Shown here in pieces: positions 1-7,245 of a stretch of 17,664 nt of DNA. Under the pieces are notes generated by a model, which searched no databases, had not been told where the DNA came from, and saw nothing but the letters and a program-made list of their open reading frames with translations. Both the position numbers and the translations under genes were made by a program. The stretch comes from Prevotella sp. (GTDB lineage: Bacteria; Bacteroidota; Bacteroidia; Bacteroidales; Bacteroidaceae), in NCBI GenBank assembly GCA_017632825.1, contig JAGBQP010000007.1:1-17664 (forward strand), written 5' to 3'. How positions within the stretch are numbered: the first letter of the stretch is position 1; every line of letters begins with the position of its first letter.

Positions 1-774
1 GCCGCTTACGCCTTTCATTAGAAGCATAAGAAGAGCTGCAGCACAGTCGGCAACATAGAGCCAGGAGCGGTATTGCTCTCCCTTGCTTTTCATAACAATA
101 TCTTCGCCGTTCAGAACATTACGAATGAACTGGGCATACACTCGATTGTCGCTCTCGGTGAAATATGGACCATAAGTATGACAGGGACGGGCAATAACGA
201 TTTCTGTTCCGTACTCCTGACAATAGGCGGCACAGAGTGTTTCTGCAGCTCGCTTAGACGATGGATAGCACGAGCGTGGCGACAGAATATCAATATAACC
301 ACTGCTCTTTTCCGTAAACACGCCACCATCTCCTTCGCCATAGATTTCTCCAGACGAAACATACACCAAACGCTTCATTTGATGCTGCAAGCCATATTCC
401 ACCAAGAAACTGAGTCCATTAAGGTTGGACTTCATAACCTCTACAGGCGACTGCTTGAAAAAGTTCGGGCTGGCATTGCTGGCCGCATGGATGATATAGT
501 GGAAATCAGTATCCAATGCGAGTGGCTGGCATACGTCATGCTCGACAAAATGGAAACGCTCATCATTCTGATATGCTTTGAAGCGATGTTCTGCCCGTAG
601 GCGATTACGTCCCATAGCATATACCTGCAGTTTGCTGTGCTGCATCAGTATGTCCACCAAACAACCGCCAATTAGCCCAGTAGCGCCTGTAACGAGGATA
701 TTTCCACACTGAGGGAACGACAGCTGCTGGACAACACGGCTAAGGTCTTGCTGATAGAGGCTCACTTGATCCAT
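1..774 (-). CDS. NAD-dependent epimerase/dehydratase (SDR family), C-terminus cut by window edge
   Basis: The reading frame starts at 774 and stays open to base 1, giving 258 residues with no stop, so the C-terminus lies outside the window. Residues 30-36 (GATGLIG) are the glycine-rich NAD(P)-binding loop of the Rossmann fold. V-S-S-G at 139-142 supplies the usual Ser/Thr, and Tyr170-xxx-Lys174 is the catalytic pair of extended short-chain dehydrogenases. A stretch R-P-C-H-T-Y-G-P follows, as in nucleotide-sugar 4,6-dehydratases, 4-epimerases and UDP-glucuronate decarboxylases. The start codon lies inside the end of the upstream cytidylyltransferase gene (13-base overlap), so the two are translationally coupled. 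I infer a cytoplasmic enzyme making an activated sugar or polyol for a capsule or lipopolysaccharide. The exact substrate cannot be read from the sequence. Confidence 0.9.
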   Translation of the reverse strand, partial: MDQVSLYQQDLSRVVQQLSFPQCGNILVTGATGLIGGCLVDILMQHSKLQVYAMGRNRLRAEHRFKAYQNDERFHFVEHDVCQPLALDTDFHYIIHAASNASPNFFKQSPVEVMKSNLNGLSFLVEYGLQHQMKRLVYVSSGEIYGEGDGGVFTEKSSGYIDILSPRSCYPSSKRAAETLCAAYCQEYGTEIVIARPCHTYGPYFTESDNRVYAQFIRNVLNGEDIVMKSKGEQYRSWLYVADCAAALLMLLMKGVSG

Positions 775-1478
775 GATTCTGTTTCGATTTTCATGAGTGC
801 TTTCAGAATCTCGAGGTCTTCCACGGTCGTTACCTTGATATTCTTCTCCGAGCCTGGTACAATATGCATCTCACGACCTCCCAGTTCGGCCATAAGCGTG
901 CAAGATGCAACCGAATTGGTGATTCCCTTCTCAGCAGCCTCCTCGTGTGCTTCAATGATATTCTTCAAACGGAAGGTCTGGGGCGTCTGTGTACGAATTA
1001 ACTTATCGCGTGGAATGCAGTTGGTGCTGGAAAAGCCGTCTTCACTCTCCAGAATAGCTTCTCGGCACTGAATACCTGTAATAGCATAGCCGTATTGCTG
1101 GCAAATAGCAATATTATTGGAGATGATGTCCTGGGACAGCAACGGGCGTACGGCATCGTGAATCAGAACGAGGTCATCATCCTGGCATCCGGCCTCTTTG
1201 AGTCCGTAAACACCATTATGAATAGACTCCTGTCCGTTCTTTCCACCTGGGAAAATCCATTTCAGTTTGTCTATGCAGAACTGATTGGCGTACGACTGCA
1301 CAACGGTTTCCCAGCCTTCCAGGCATACAACGGCAATACCATGAATACCTGCATGCTGCTGGAAAGCCCGCATGGTATGAATAATGATTGGACAGTTGTC
1401 CACATGCATAAACTGTTTGGGAATGTCCTGTCCCATTCGGTTGCCAGAGCCTCCGGCTATTATCAGAGCATAATTCAT
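762..1478 (-). CDS. IspD/TarI-family cytidylyltransferase (likely surface-polysaccharide type)
   Basis: A 238-residue nucleotidyltransferase of the IspD family. Residues 8-22 carry the CTP-binding signature AGGSGNRMG with P-K-Q-F, including Arg14 and Lys21. I-H-D-A-V-R-P at 106-112, Arg157 followed by T-Q-T-P-Q-T-F at 163-169, and N-I-K-V-T-T at 213-218 complete the family motifs. Genuine IspD makes 4-diphosphocytidyl-methylerythritol in isoprenoid synthesis; the close relative TarI makes CDP-ribitol for surface polymers. The patterns NGQESIHNG, HDAVRP and NIKVTT, and the overlap with a sugar epimerase gene, resemble the polysaccharide branch as I remember it, so the product may be a CDP-polyol. 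This is an inference: many pipelines would call it ispD. A Bacteroidetes-type promoter lies about 110 bases upstream (1587-1617). Confidence 0.88.
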   Translation of the reverse strand: MNYALIIAGGSGNRMGQDIPKQFMHVDNCPIIIHTMRAFQQHAGIHGIAVVCLEGWETVVQSYANQFCIDKLKWIFPGGKNGQESIHNGVYGLKEAGCQDDDLVLIHDAVRPLLSQDIISNNIAICQQYGYAITGIQCREAILESEDGFSSTNCIPRDKLIRTQTPQTFRLKNIIEAHEEAAEKGITNSVASCTLMAELGGREMHIVPGSEKNIKVTTVEDLEILKALMKIETESWIK

Positions 1479-1586
1479 AATTATCTATTGTTTCAGGAGT
1501 ACACCCTATATCATCCAGTTATCAATTTCTATATGGCCAGCCCAAGATGCCCTCAAATCAACTCATCTTGCCATATAACGATTGTG

Positions 1587-1617
1587 CAAAAATACACATT
1601 ATTTTCGGTGTATCAAA
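1587..1617 (-). promoter_or_regulatory. Bacteroidetes-type promoter for the cytidylyltransferase-epimerase pair
   Basis: On the minus strand TTTG (1617-1614) is followed after exactly 19 bases by TATTTTTG (1594-1587), matching the Bacteroidetes primary-sigma consensus TTTG-N19-21-TAnnTTTG. Transcription would begin near 1580 and leave a leader of about 100 bases before the ATG at 1478. That is longer than the other leaders in this window. Confidence 0.7.
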
Positions 1618-1736
1618 ATTTTTGGTGTACTTTTTGGAAAAACGCCACAAAATGTAATGGCGAGTCGATGTATCGCCATGATTAAGGACAAGAAACAATG
1701 GAGTATGGTGGAAAACGCAATGAGTTTTATTCAAAA

Positions 1737-1788
1737 CTCCATGAGAAAGGTTCAAATTTTCGAGAAAATTCAAGCAAAAGTCATGGAG
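1737..1788. repeat. Concentric interrupted dyad in the intergenic stretch
   Basis: Outer arms CTCCATGA (1737-1744) and TCATGGAG (1781-1788) are perfect reverse complements. Inner arms AATTTTC (1755-1761) and GAAAATT (1764-1770) are also perfect. Both pairs share the same axis between 1762 and 1763, and the unpaired spacers on the two sides are each 10 bases. The outer left arm overlaps a second possible hairpin (1722-1739), so the two structures would exclude each other in RNA. Function unknown. Confidence 0.55.
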
Positions 1789-1860
1789 AAAAAACAGCCA
1801 AACGTGATGCTGAAACGCACACGCCATGCTTTGGGCTGTATAATCGACATTCTACGTCAC

Positions 1861-1908
1861 AATACCAACAAAAAAAAGGCTGCTGTTGCAGCCTTTTTTG
1901 TTGGTATT
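1861..1908. terminator. Intrinsic terminator downstream of metG, symmetrical
   Basis: The core stem GGCTGC (1878-1883) pairs with GCAGCC (1888-1893) around a TGTT loop. It is flanked by eight A on the left and six T on the right, and then by perfect outer arms AATACCAAC (1861-1869) and GTTGGTATT (1900-1908). Read on the minus strand it gives a GC stem plus a run of eight T, nine bases past the metG stop. It would also work in the plus direction, although no plus-strand gene is evident to its left. Confidence 0.85.
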
Positions 1909-1916
1909 AAAGGATA

Positions 1917-3983
1917 TTACCCGACTTGACTGCCTGGCTTCACGTCCTTCGTCGTGGTTACGACGCTGAGGCTCTCGTCTGCATCGATAGCAGAGAGAAT
2001 CATGCCCTGACTCTCAATGCCCATCATGGTACGGGGCGCAAAGTTGGCCACGAAGAGGATGCGCTTGCCTACGAGTTCCTCGGGATTCTCGTAGAAGGCG
2101 GCTATACCTGAGCAGATGGTGCGGTCAACACCTGAACCATCGTCGATTGTGAACTGCAAGAGTTTCTTCGACTTCTTAACTTTCTGGCAGTCTTTAACCA
2201 AGCCTACGCGGATATCGAGTTTCTCAAAGTCCTCGAACGAGCAGGTATCCTTGATGGGGGCAGCCTTATAGTTGGCAGCCTCGTTGGCCTTCTTGGTAGC
2301 CTCCAGCTTGTCGAGCTGCTTCTGAATGACGTCGTCCTCAATCTTCTCGAACAGCAGAGCGGGCTCTCCCAGCTGGTGACCAGCCTTCAGAAGGTCTGTA
2401 CTGCCCAGCTGCTCCCACTCAAAGTTGTCGATAGCCAGCATTTCGCGGAGCTTCTTGCTGCTGAAAGGCAGGAACGGCTCGAAAGCGATGGCGAGGTTAG
2501 CCGTGAGCTGCAAGCAGATATTGAGGATGGTCTCGCAACGCTTCGGATCGGTCTTCCACACCTTCCAGGGCTCACACTCCGTGATGTAGCGGTTTCCGAT
2601 GCGGGCGAGGTTCATGGCCTCGAACTGGGCATCGCGGAACTTGAACTGCTCCAGCAGGGCCTCAACCTTTGACTTGACATCCTTGAACTCCTCAAGAGCC
2701 TGTTTATCGACATCCTGCAGTTCGCCGCAAGCGGGAACCACCCCGTTCCAGTACTTCTTAGTGAGCTGGAGCGCACGGTTCACAAAGTTGCCATAGACGG
2801 CAACGAGCTCGTTGTTGTTGCGGTCCTGGAAATCCTTCCAAGTGAAGTTATTGTCTTTTGTTTCAGGAGCATTGGCCGTGAGCACATAGCGCAGCACGTC
2901 CTGCTTGCCCGGCATATCTACAAGGTATTCGTGCAACCAGACGGCCCAATTGCGCGATGTCGAGATTTTGTCGTTTTCGAGGTTCAGAAATTCGTTGGCG
3001 GGCACATTGTCGGGCATAATAAACTTGCCGTGTGCCTTCATCATCACGGGGAAGATGATGCAGTGGAAGACAATGTTGTCTTTACCAATGAAGTGCACCA
3101 GACGGGTATCTTCATCCTGCCACCACTGCTCCCAGTTACCCCACTTCTCAGGCTCGCGCTCGCAGAGCTCCTTGGTATTGCTGACGTAACCGATGGGGGC
3201 ATCAAACCACACATAGAGCACCTTTCCATCGGCGCCTTCTACAGGAACAGGGATACCCCAGTCGAGGTCGCGCGTCATAGCACGGGGCTGCAGATCCATA
3301 TCGAGCCACGACTTGCACTGACCATACACGTTAGAGCGCCACTCCTTGTGGCCTTCAAGAATCCACTGTTTCAGCCAGTCCTGATACTCGTTCAGAGGCA
3401 GGTACCAGTTCTTGGTCTCCTTCAGCACAGGTGTAGAACCGCTGATGGTCGATTTCGGATTGATGAGCTCCGTAGGCGAAAGGTCGCGACCACACTTCTC
3501 ACACTGGTCGCCATAGGCGCCCTCGTTGTGGCAGTAGGGACATTCACCCACGACGTAACGATCGGCAAGAAACTGCTTAGCCTCCTCATCGTAGAGCTGA
3601 GCGGTGGTCTTCTCAACGAGTTTACCCTCATCGTACAGCTTACGGAACCACTCGGCAGCAAACTTATGGTGTGTTTCGCTGGTGGTGCGGCTATAGACAT
3701 CGAACGAGATGCCGAACTCCTGGAATGAGTCCTTAATCATCTTGTGATAGCGATCTACAACGTCTTGCGGCGTGATGCCTTCCTTACGGGCACGGACCGT
3801 AATGGGGACACCGTGCTCATCGCTACCGCCGATAAACAGCACATCACGCTTCTTCAGGCGCAGGTAACGCACATAAATGTCAGCCGGCACATAAACGCCA
3901 GCCAAATGGCCGATATGCACACCGCCATTAGCGTAGGGCAGCGCCGAAGTGACCGTTATTCTCTTGTACTTCTTCTGTTCCAT
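1917..3983 (-). CDS. metG: Methionyl-tRNA synthetase with C-terminal tRNA-binding domain
   Basis: Charges tRNA-Met with methionine in the cytoplasm; 688 residues, normal for the long two-domain bacterial form. The class I signature H-I-G-H is at 23-26 and the second signature appears as K-I-S-T-S at 339-343 in place of KMSKS. Between them Cys148, Cys151, Cys161 and Cys164 form a one-knuckle zinc site of the MetG1 type. The all-helical anticodon domain follows (about 370-550), then a Lys/Ala-rich linker and a C-terminal EMAP/OB-fold tRNA-binding domain (about 582-688, with DIRVG at 590-594). The frame is open further upstream to 4157, but the ATG at 3983 begins directly before the conserved [11 protein letters not shown]. 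It also lies about 20 bases past a promoter that the longer form would engulf, so 3983 is preferred. Confidence 0.97.
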   Translation of the reverse strand: MEQKKYKRITVTSALPYANGGVHIGHLAGVYVPADIYVRYLRLKKRDVLFIGGSDEHGVPITVRARKEGITPQDVVDRYHKMIKDSFQEFGISFDVYSRTTSETHHKFAAEWFRKLYDEGKLVEKTTAQLYDEEAKQFLADRYVVGECPYCHNEGAYGDQCEKCGRDLSPTELINPKSTISGSTPVLKETKNWYLPLNEYQDWLKQWILEGHKEWRSNVYGQCKSWLDMDLQPRAMTRDLDWGIPVPVEGADGKVLYVWFDAPIGYVSNTKELCEREPEKWGNWEQWWQDEDTRLVHFIGKDNIVFHCIIFPVMMKAHGKFIMPDNVPANEFLNLENDKISTSRNWAVWLHEYLVDMPGKQDVLRYVLTANAPETKDNNFTWKDFQDRNNNELVAVYGNFVNRALQLTKKYWNGVVPACGELQDVDKQALEEFKDVKSKVEALLEQFKFRDAQFEAMNLARIGNRYITECEPWKVWKTDPKRCETILNICLQLTANLAIAFEPFLPFSSKKLREMLAIDNFEWEQLGSTDLLKAGHQLGEPALLFEKIEDDVIQKQLDKLEATKKANEAANYKAAPIKDTCSFEDFEKLDIRVGLVKDCQKVKKSKKLLQFTIDDGSGVDRTICSGIAAFYENPEELVGKRILFVANFAPRTMMGIESQGMILSAIDADESLSVVTTTKDVKPGSQVG

Positions 3984-4009
3984 AAATATAATAATGTGTA
4001 TTTGGACTG

Positions 4010-4041
4010 CAAAGTTAGTGCAAATTGAGCGAAACACCAAA
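4010..4041 (-). promoter_or_regulatory. metG promoter
   Basis: On the minus strand TTTG (4041-4038) lies 20 bases before TAACTTTG (4017-4010), a full match to the Bacteroidetes promoter consensus. Expected transcription start is near 4003, which leaves a leader of roughly 20 bases before the chosen metG start at 3983. Confidence 0.75.
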
Positions 4042-4142
4042 TTTATTTGGATATTTGCTAAGATAAAAGCAGCAAAGCAACAAAAAGCGCCCATCCAGTA
4101 TTTTTTTTCTTGCAAATCGATGGTAGTTTCAGTTTTTATTCG

Positions 4143-4150
4143 TATATTTG
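4143..4150 (+). promoter_or_regulatory. Probable -7 element for the outer-membrane protein and lipoprotein genes
   Basis: TATATTTG matches the Bacteroidetes -7 element TAnnTTTG, about 60 bases before the ATG at 4211. No clear TTTG is found 19-21 bases upstream, so the -33 element is poor or the promoter needs help. It is divergent from the metG promoter, about 100 bases away. Confidence 0.5.
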
Positions 4151-4210
4151 TGCCCAAAACTAATAGTTTTCATCTTAGAAATTACACTGATAACTCATTT
4201 TATAACACCA

Positions 4211-4996
4211 ATGAAACACATGAAACATCTACTCTTAGTTGCTTTGGCAGCCATTCTGGGCACCCAAACATCACAAGCTCAAGGACATGACGTGGAATAT
4301 GGTTTGTTCAACCATCTCAGTGCCGGAGTTTCCGTAGGTACCGACGGCATTGGCTTCGACGTAGCGACGCCAGTCACCGAATTTGCAGCCCTCCGTGCAG
4401 GTATATCGTTCTTTCCTGGAATCAAGTATTCCACCAACATCAATATTAAAGACGATGATCCTGATTTGACACCAGACGTTGATATTGAAGCCAAGGCTAA
4501 GGTGTTTGACTTTAAGATTCTGGCCGACTTGTACCCAATCAAGTCCAGCTCGTTCCACTTCACCGTGGGTGCATTCATGGGAAACGGAACATTTGCATCG
4601 GCTACCAACACATCTATGTTCATTAAGGACCCTGCCAAATATGGAAAACTGGGTCTCACGATTGGAGACTATCGAGTTACCACTGACGACAATGGCTATG
4701 CAACAATCGACGTTAAGGTCAACAAGTTCAAGCCCTATGTAGGCATCGGCTTCGGACGCGCCGTACCCAGAAACAGCCGCTTCAGCGTAACATTCGACAT
4801 GGGTGTACAGTTCTGGGGGACACCGGGCCTTGCAGCAGACACCAAAGACGACTGGGGTAATGTTGAACGTCACAAATTCAAGTATTCAGATCTCAACGAT
4901 GACGACGATGAGGACTTAAGAGACGCTCTCAAAACAGCTGAGAAGATTACTGTTTACCCGACATTAAGTCTCCGTTTGAGCGGTCGCATCCTCTAA
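4211..4996 (+). CDS. Exported outer-membrane beta-barrel-like protein
   Basis: A 261-residue protein with an N-terminal signal peptide: basic M-K-H-M-K-H, a hydrophobic core, then S-Q-A-Q, so cleavage by signal peptidase I is expected near residue 23. The mature part alternates polar and hydrophobic residues in short strands (for example around HLSAGVSVG, FKPYVGIGFG and FDMGVQFWG) and ends in a strand PTLSLRLSGRIL. This is the look of a small outer-membrane barrel. Two stretches are strongly acidic, DDDPDLTPDVD early and DLNDDDDED near the end; they may be exposed loops. The upstream frame opens at 4148, but the ATG at 4211 directly precedes the signal peptide. A second Met three residues on is an alternative start. 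Function unknown; probably transcribed with the lipoprotein gene 32 bases downstream. Confidence 0.8.
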   Translation: MKHMKHLLLVALAAILGTQTSQAQGHDVEYGLFNHLSAGVSVGTDGIGFDVATPVTEFAALRAGISFFPGIKYSTNINIKDDDPDLTPDVDIEAKAKVFDFKILADLYPIKSSSFHFTVGAFMGNGTFASATNTSMFIKDPAKYGKLGLTIGDYRVTTDDNGYATIDVKVNKFKPYVGIGFGRAVPRNSRFSVTFDMGVQFWGTPGLAADTKDDWGNVERHKFKYSDLNDDDDEDLRDALKTAEKITVYPTLSLRLSGRIL

Positions 4997-5028
4997 CAAC
5001 ATATTATAATAACTAAAATACCATCGAA

Positions 5029-5997
5029 ATGACTAAGAAATTATTATTATTCGCATTTGCTACCATTACAGCAATATGCCTGACTGCTTGTAGCAGTGAC
5101 GACGACAACGACAACGGTTCGAAGGAGAACGCCGTGAACCTGCCGGTTCCGCCTAATGCTGAGAATGCAAAACAGTTCCAGCTGGATAACCCCAAGGCAC
5201 CATTAAATGCTGATACTGACGATCCCGAACTGCGCACAATCGACATTACCGAGAGTAACGATCTTCTGCTGGAGCTCAGACACCCCGTAAGCAGAGACAT
5301 CATCTATGTAAAGGGTAAGGTAACACTTAAAGACAACCAGTATCTGCTCAGCGGCGACAGAGTAAAGGGAACCATTAAGTATGCCGGTAGCCAGTCAAGA
5401 CTTACACGTGCAGGCGAGAAGGGTATCATTATCGATATCGAGGTAACATTTGCCGATGTGACTTTTATCTACAAGACTGTGGACGGCAAACAGGAAGCTG
5501 TCAAGGAGATTACGCCCATCACGGGCGATCAAGCTGTTGACAGGCTGAGTCGCACATGGAACATTCTCGGTGTGATTCTCGATTTGAAGGGCGAGACAAA
5601 TGCTTTTGAGAGCTGGGAAGCTAAAAATGGTGTATTCGATTTGGAGACAACCGTTCTGAAGACGGCTCTGGATAGAAATGTCAGTCTGACCGAAGACGAG
5701 AAGAATGAACTGAGAAAGAAGCTCCAGGGCATCACCGTCACCAAGTCGGGCCTTTTCACCCTCAACTACACTTCAGGCTCAGTAGATGCTGCATCATGGC
5801 AGTGGACCGACACCAGCAAAAAGTCCTTCCGCATCACGCTGAAAGACGGTAAGATGGGCAACAAGTTCATTCAGAACGCTTCAATCATAACCGTCGAATT
5901 CAATGGCGACCGCTGCAACATGAAGCTGACAACCACGTTTACGGATAATTCAAACAAGACATGGAATGCCATTGTGACACTACAGCTGAAGGCATGA
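5029..5997 (+). CDS. Probable surface-exposed lipoprotein of unknown function
   Basis: A 322-residue protein that begins with a lipoprotein signal peptide: M-T-K-K, a hydrophobic stretch, and the lipobox L-T-A-C with Cys21 as the lipidated residue. Directly after the cysteine comes S-S-D-D-D-N-D. In Bacteroidetes a Ser followed by several Asp/Glu at this position is a known lipoprotein export signal that sends the protein to the outer face of the outer membrane, so surface exposure is inferred. The rest is rich in beta-type alternation and Thr/Lys/Asp, with one helical acidic-basic segment (about 220-235, LTEDEKNELRKKLQG). I do not recognise the domain. It lies 32 bases behind the barrel-like gene, which suggests the two products act together at the cell surface. 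Downstream is a separate promoter for aroQ. Confidence 0.8.
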   Translation: MTKKLLLFAFATITAICLTACSSDDDNDNGSKENAVNLPVPPNAENAKQFQLDNPKAPLNADTDDPELRTIDITESNDLLLELRHPVSRDIIYVKGKVTLKDNQYLLSGDRVKGTIKYAGSQSRLTRAGEKGIIIDIEVTFADVTFIYKTVDGKQEAVKEITPITGDQAVDRLSRTWNILGVILDLKGETNAFESWEAKNGVFDLETTVLKTALDRNVSLTEDEKNELRKKLQGITVTKSGLFTLNYTSGSVDAASWQWTDTSKKSFRITLKDGKMGNKFIQNASIITVEFNGDRCNMKLTTTFTDNSNKTWNAIVTLQLKA

Positions 5998-6038
5998 TTC
6001 CATAGTTCCGAAATAACAGCACTTTAGATAACACATAA

Positions 6039-6070
6039 TTTGGTTAGTTCGCAAAATTGTCGTACCTTTG
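6039..6070 (+). promoter_or_regulatory. Promoter of the aroQ operon
   Basis: TTTG (6039-6042), a 20-base spacer, and TACCTTTG (6063-6070) fully match the Bacteroidetes consensus. Transcription should begin near 6076, about 27 bases before the aroQ ATG. Confidence 0.78.
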
Positions 6071-6090
6071 TCGGCAGTTTCGCGAACTAA
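6044..6090. promoter_or_regulatory. 9-bp inverted repeat bracketing the aroQ -7 element
   Basis: TTAGTTCGC (6044-6052) and GCGAACTAA (6082-6090) are perfect reverse complements separated by 29 bases. The left arm lies between the -33 and -7 elements, and the right arm begins just past the expected transcription start. Because the left arm is not transcribed, this cannot be an RNA hairpin of the operon message. A two-site protein-binding operator, or chance, remains. Confidence 0.45.
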
Positions 6091-6102
6091 TCGTATACGA
6101 GT

Positions 6103-6537
6103 ATGAAGATACTGATTATCAACGGCCCCAACCTGAACATGCTGGGACGCCGTGAGCCCGGCATCTACGGACAGGAGTCATTTGACGACTTCCTGCCACG
6201 CCTGCAGTCCCGCTTTCAAGAAATCGAGATAGCCTACTATCAGAGCAACGTTGAAGGCGAGCTTATCAACAAGATGCAAGAGGCTGGCTTTGGACAGTGC
6301 GACGGCATTGTGCTTAACGCCGGAGCCTACACCCACACAAGCATTGCACTACACGACTGCATCCGGTCGCTGCAGTGTCCCGTCATTGAAGTCCACATAT
6401 CAAATGTCCACCAGCGCGAGGAGTTCCGCCACCACTCAATGATCAGTAGTGCCTGTCGCGGTGTCATCTGTGGTTTCGGACTTGACAGCTACCGACTCGC
6501 CATCGAGGCTTTAGCTGAAGGAGCACGGAAAAGCTAA
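6103..6537 (+). CDS. aroQ: 3-dehydroquinate dehydratase, type II
   Basis: Dehydrates 3-dehydroquinate to 3-dehydroshikimate, third step of the shikimate route to aromatic amino acids; cytoplasmic, usually a dodecamer. At 144 residues it has the size of type II enzymes. The N-terminus N-G-P-N-L-N-M-L-G (8-16) is the family signature. Tyr22 is the catalytic tyrosine, Asn72 in L-N-A-G-A and His98 in E-V-H-I-S are active-site residues, and R-E-E-F-R-H-H-S (105-112) gives the substrate-binding arginine. It is the first gene of a plus-strand run, with a strong promoter directly in front. The O-methyltransferase gene follows after 38 bases. Confidence 0.96.
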   Translation: MKILIINGPNLNMLGRREPGIYGQESFDDFLPRLQSRFQEIEIAYYQSNVEGELINKMQEAGFGQCDGIVLNAGAYTHTSIALHDCIRSLQCPVIEVHISNVHQREEFRHHSMISSACRGVICGFGLDSYRLAIEALAEGARKS

Positions 6538-6566
6538 AAGTGCCGATAGCTTTCGGCTGTTAAACC

Positions 6567-6572
6567 AGAGGA
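6567..6572 (+). promoter_or_regulatory. Shine-Dalgarno-like site before the O-methyltransferase
   Basis: AGAGGA lies 3 bases before the ATG at 6576 and 9 bases before the in-frame ATG at 6582. The second spacing is nearer the usual optimum, so translation may start at 6582 (M-E-L-D-D-Y). Purine-rich sites this clear are uncommon in the window. Confidence 0.45.
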
Positions 6573-6575
6573 CTA

Positions 6576-7226
6576 ATGCCAATGGAGTTGGATGACTACA
6601 TATTGCAGCACACTTCGCCAGAGCCTGACTATCTTTATCGGTTGTGGCGCGCTACTAACATCCATACCATTCATGGCCGGATGGCAAGCGGACATCTGCA
6701 AGGACGACTACTGAAAATGCTTGTCCAGATGATACGCCCTAAGACTATCCTTGAAGTGGGCACCTTCAGCGGCTATTCCGCCATTGCAATGGCAGAGGGG
6801 CTGGAGTCCGACGGGAAACTCTACACGTTTGAGATCAACGACGAAATGGAAGATTTCACTCGCCCATGGATAGAACAGTCGCCTGTAGCCGACCGCATTG
6901 ACTTTCGCATAGGCGATGCTCTCACGGAGGCTCCGAAACTTGGTGTTACGTTTGACATGGCATTCATCGATGGCGACAAACGCCACTATCGTGAGTGTTA
7001 TGATGTTGTTCTCGACATACTACGGCCAGGCGGTTACATTCTCGCCGACAACACCCTTTGGGACGGTCATGTTATTGAAACGGCTTACGCCAATGACCAC
7101 CAGACACAGGGAATTCTGGACTTCAACAATTATGTTGCAGCCGATGACAGAGTGGAGCAGGTCATTTTACCCCTGCGCGACGGACTGACACTCATCAGAA
7201 AAAAAACGAGTGAAATAAAGGAGTAA
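6576..7226 (+). CDS. SAM-dependent O-methyltransferase, family 3 (COMT/CCoAOMT-like)
   Basis: A 216-residue cytoplasmic class I methyltransferase (214 if the second ATG at 6582 is used). The AdoMet loop L-E-V-G-T-F-S-G is at 59-66. F-I-D-G-D-K at 130-135 and A-D-N-T-L-W at 157-162 supply Asp132, Asp158 and Asn159, the positions that bind the divalent metal in catechol O-methyltransferase. This group methylates catechol-like hydroxyls, but the bacterial substrate is unknown. It lies in a tight run between aroQ (38 bases) and rbfA (19 bases), a placement I recall as usual in Bacteroidales; the context reflects conserved gene order rather than a shared pathway. Confidence 0.9.
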   Translation: MPMELDDYILQHTSPEPDYLYRLWRATNIHTIHGRMASGHLQGRLLKMLVQMIRPKTILEVGTFSGYSAIAMAEGLESDGKLYTFEINDEMEDFTRPWIEQSPVADRIDFRIGDALTEAPKLGVTFDMAFIDGDKRHYRECYDVVLDILRPGGYILADNTLWDGHVIETAYANDHQTQGILDFNNYVAADDRVEQVILPLRDGLTLIRKKTSEIKE

Positions 7227-7245
7227 AGGAATAAAGATTATCATT

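Larger units (their letters stand above)
1479..1916. other. 438-base intergenic stretch: leader, promoter, inverted repeats, terminator
   Basis: No convincing gene is seen here. The right end holds the metG terminator (1861-1908) and the left part holds the promoter and leader of the downstream pair. In between are several inverted repeats: ATGGCGA/TCGCCAT (1657-1663 and 1673-1679), GAGTTTT/AAAACTC (1722-1728 and 1733-1739), and a two-layer dyad at 1737-1788. Plus-strand frames that are open through this stretch (for example 1582-1929 and 1698-1910) read across the terminator, have no recognisable protein features, and one runs into the end of metG, so I did not call them. A structured RNA is possible but no good plus-strand promoter was found. 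Confidence 0.6.

Noticed and set aside
73..600. 175-codon plus-strand frame at the left edge
   Set aside because: Antisense to the epimerase, whose GATGLIG and YxxxK motifs are in the opposite strand.
1582..1929. 115-codon plus-strand frame in the metG-cytidylyltransferase gap
   Set aside because: It starts before the minus-strand promoter, runs through the intrinsic terminator and overlaps the end of metG. No domain or ribosome site is seen.
2955..2969. K-I-S-T-S in place of KMSKS in MetG as a possible defect
   Set aside because: The second signature tolerates such changes, and similar variants are, as far as I recall, common in Bacteroidetes MetG. All other catalytic features are intact.
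2931..3728. 265-codon open frame on the plus strand
   Set aside because: Antisense to metG, which carries every expected motif; the frame is a shadow of biased codon use.
3984..4157. 58-residue N-terminal extension of MetG
   Set aside because: The extension would cover the metG promoter at 4010-4041 and has no counterpart in the family. The ATG at 3983 sits directly before the conserved N-terminus.
6542..6557. Small hairpin GCCGA/TCGGC between aroQ and the methyltransferase
   Set aside because: Only five pairs with no T tract and genes continuing on the same strand; too weak to call a terminator.
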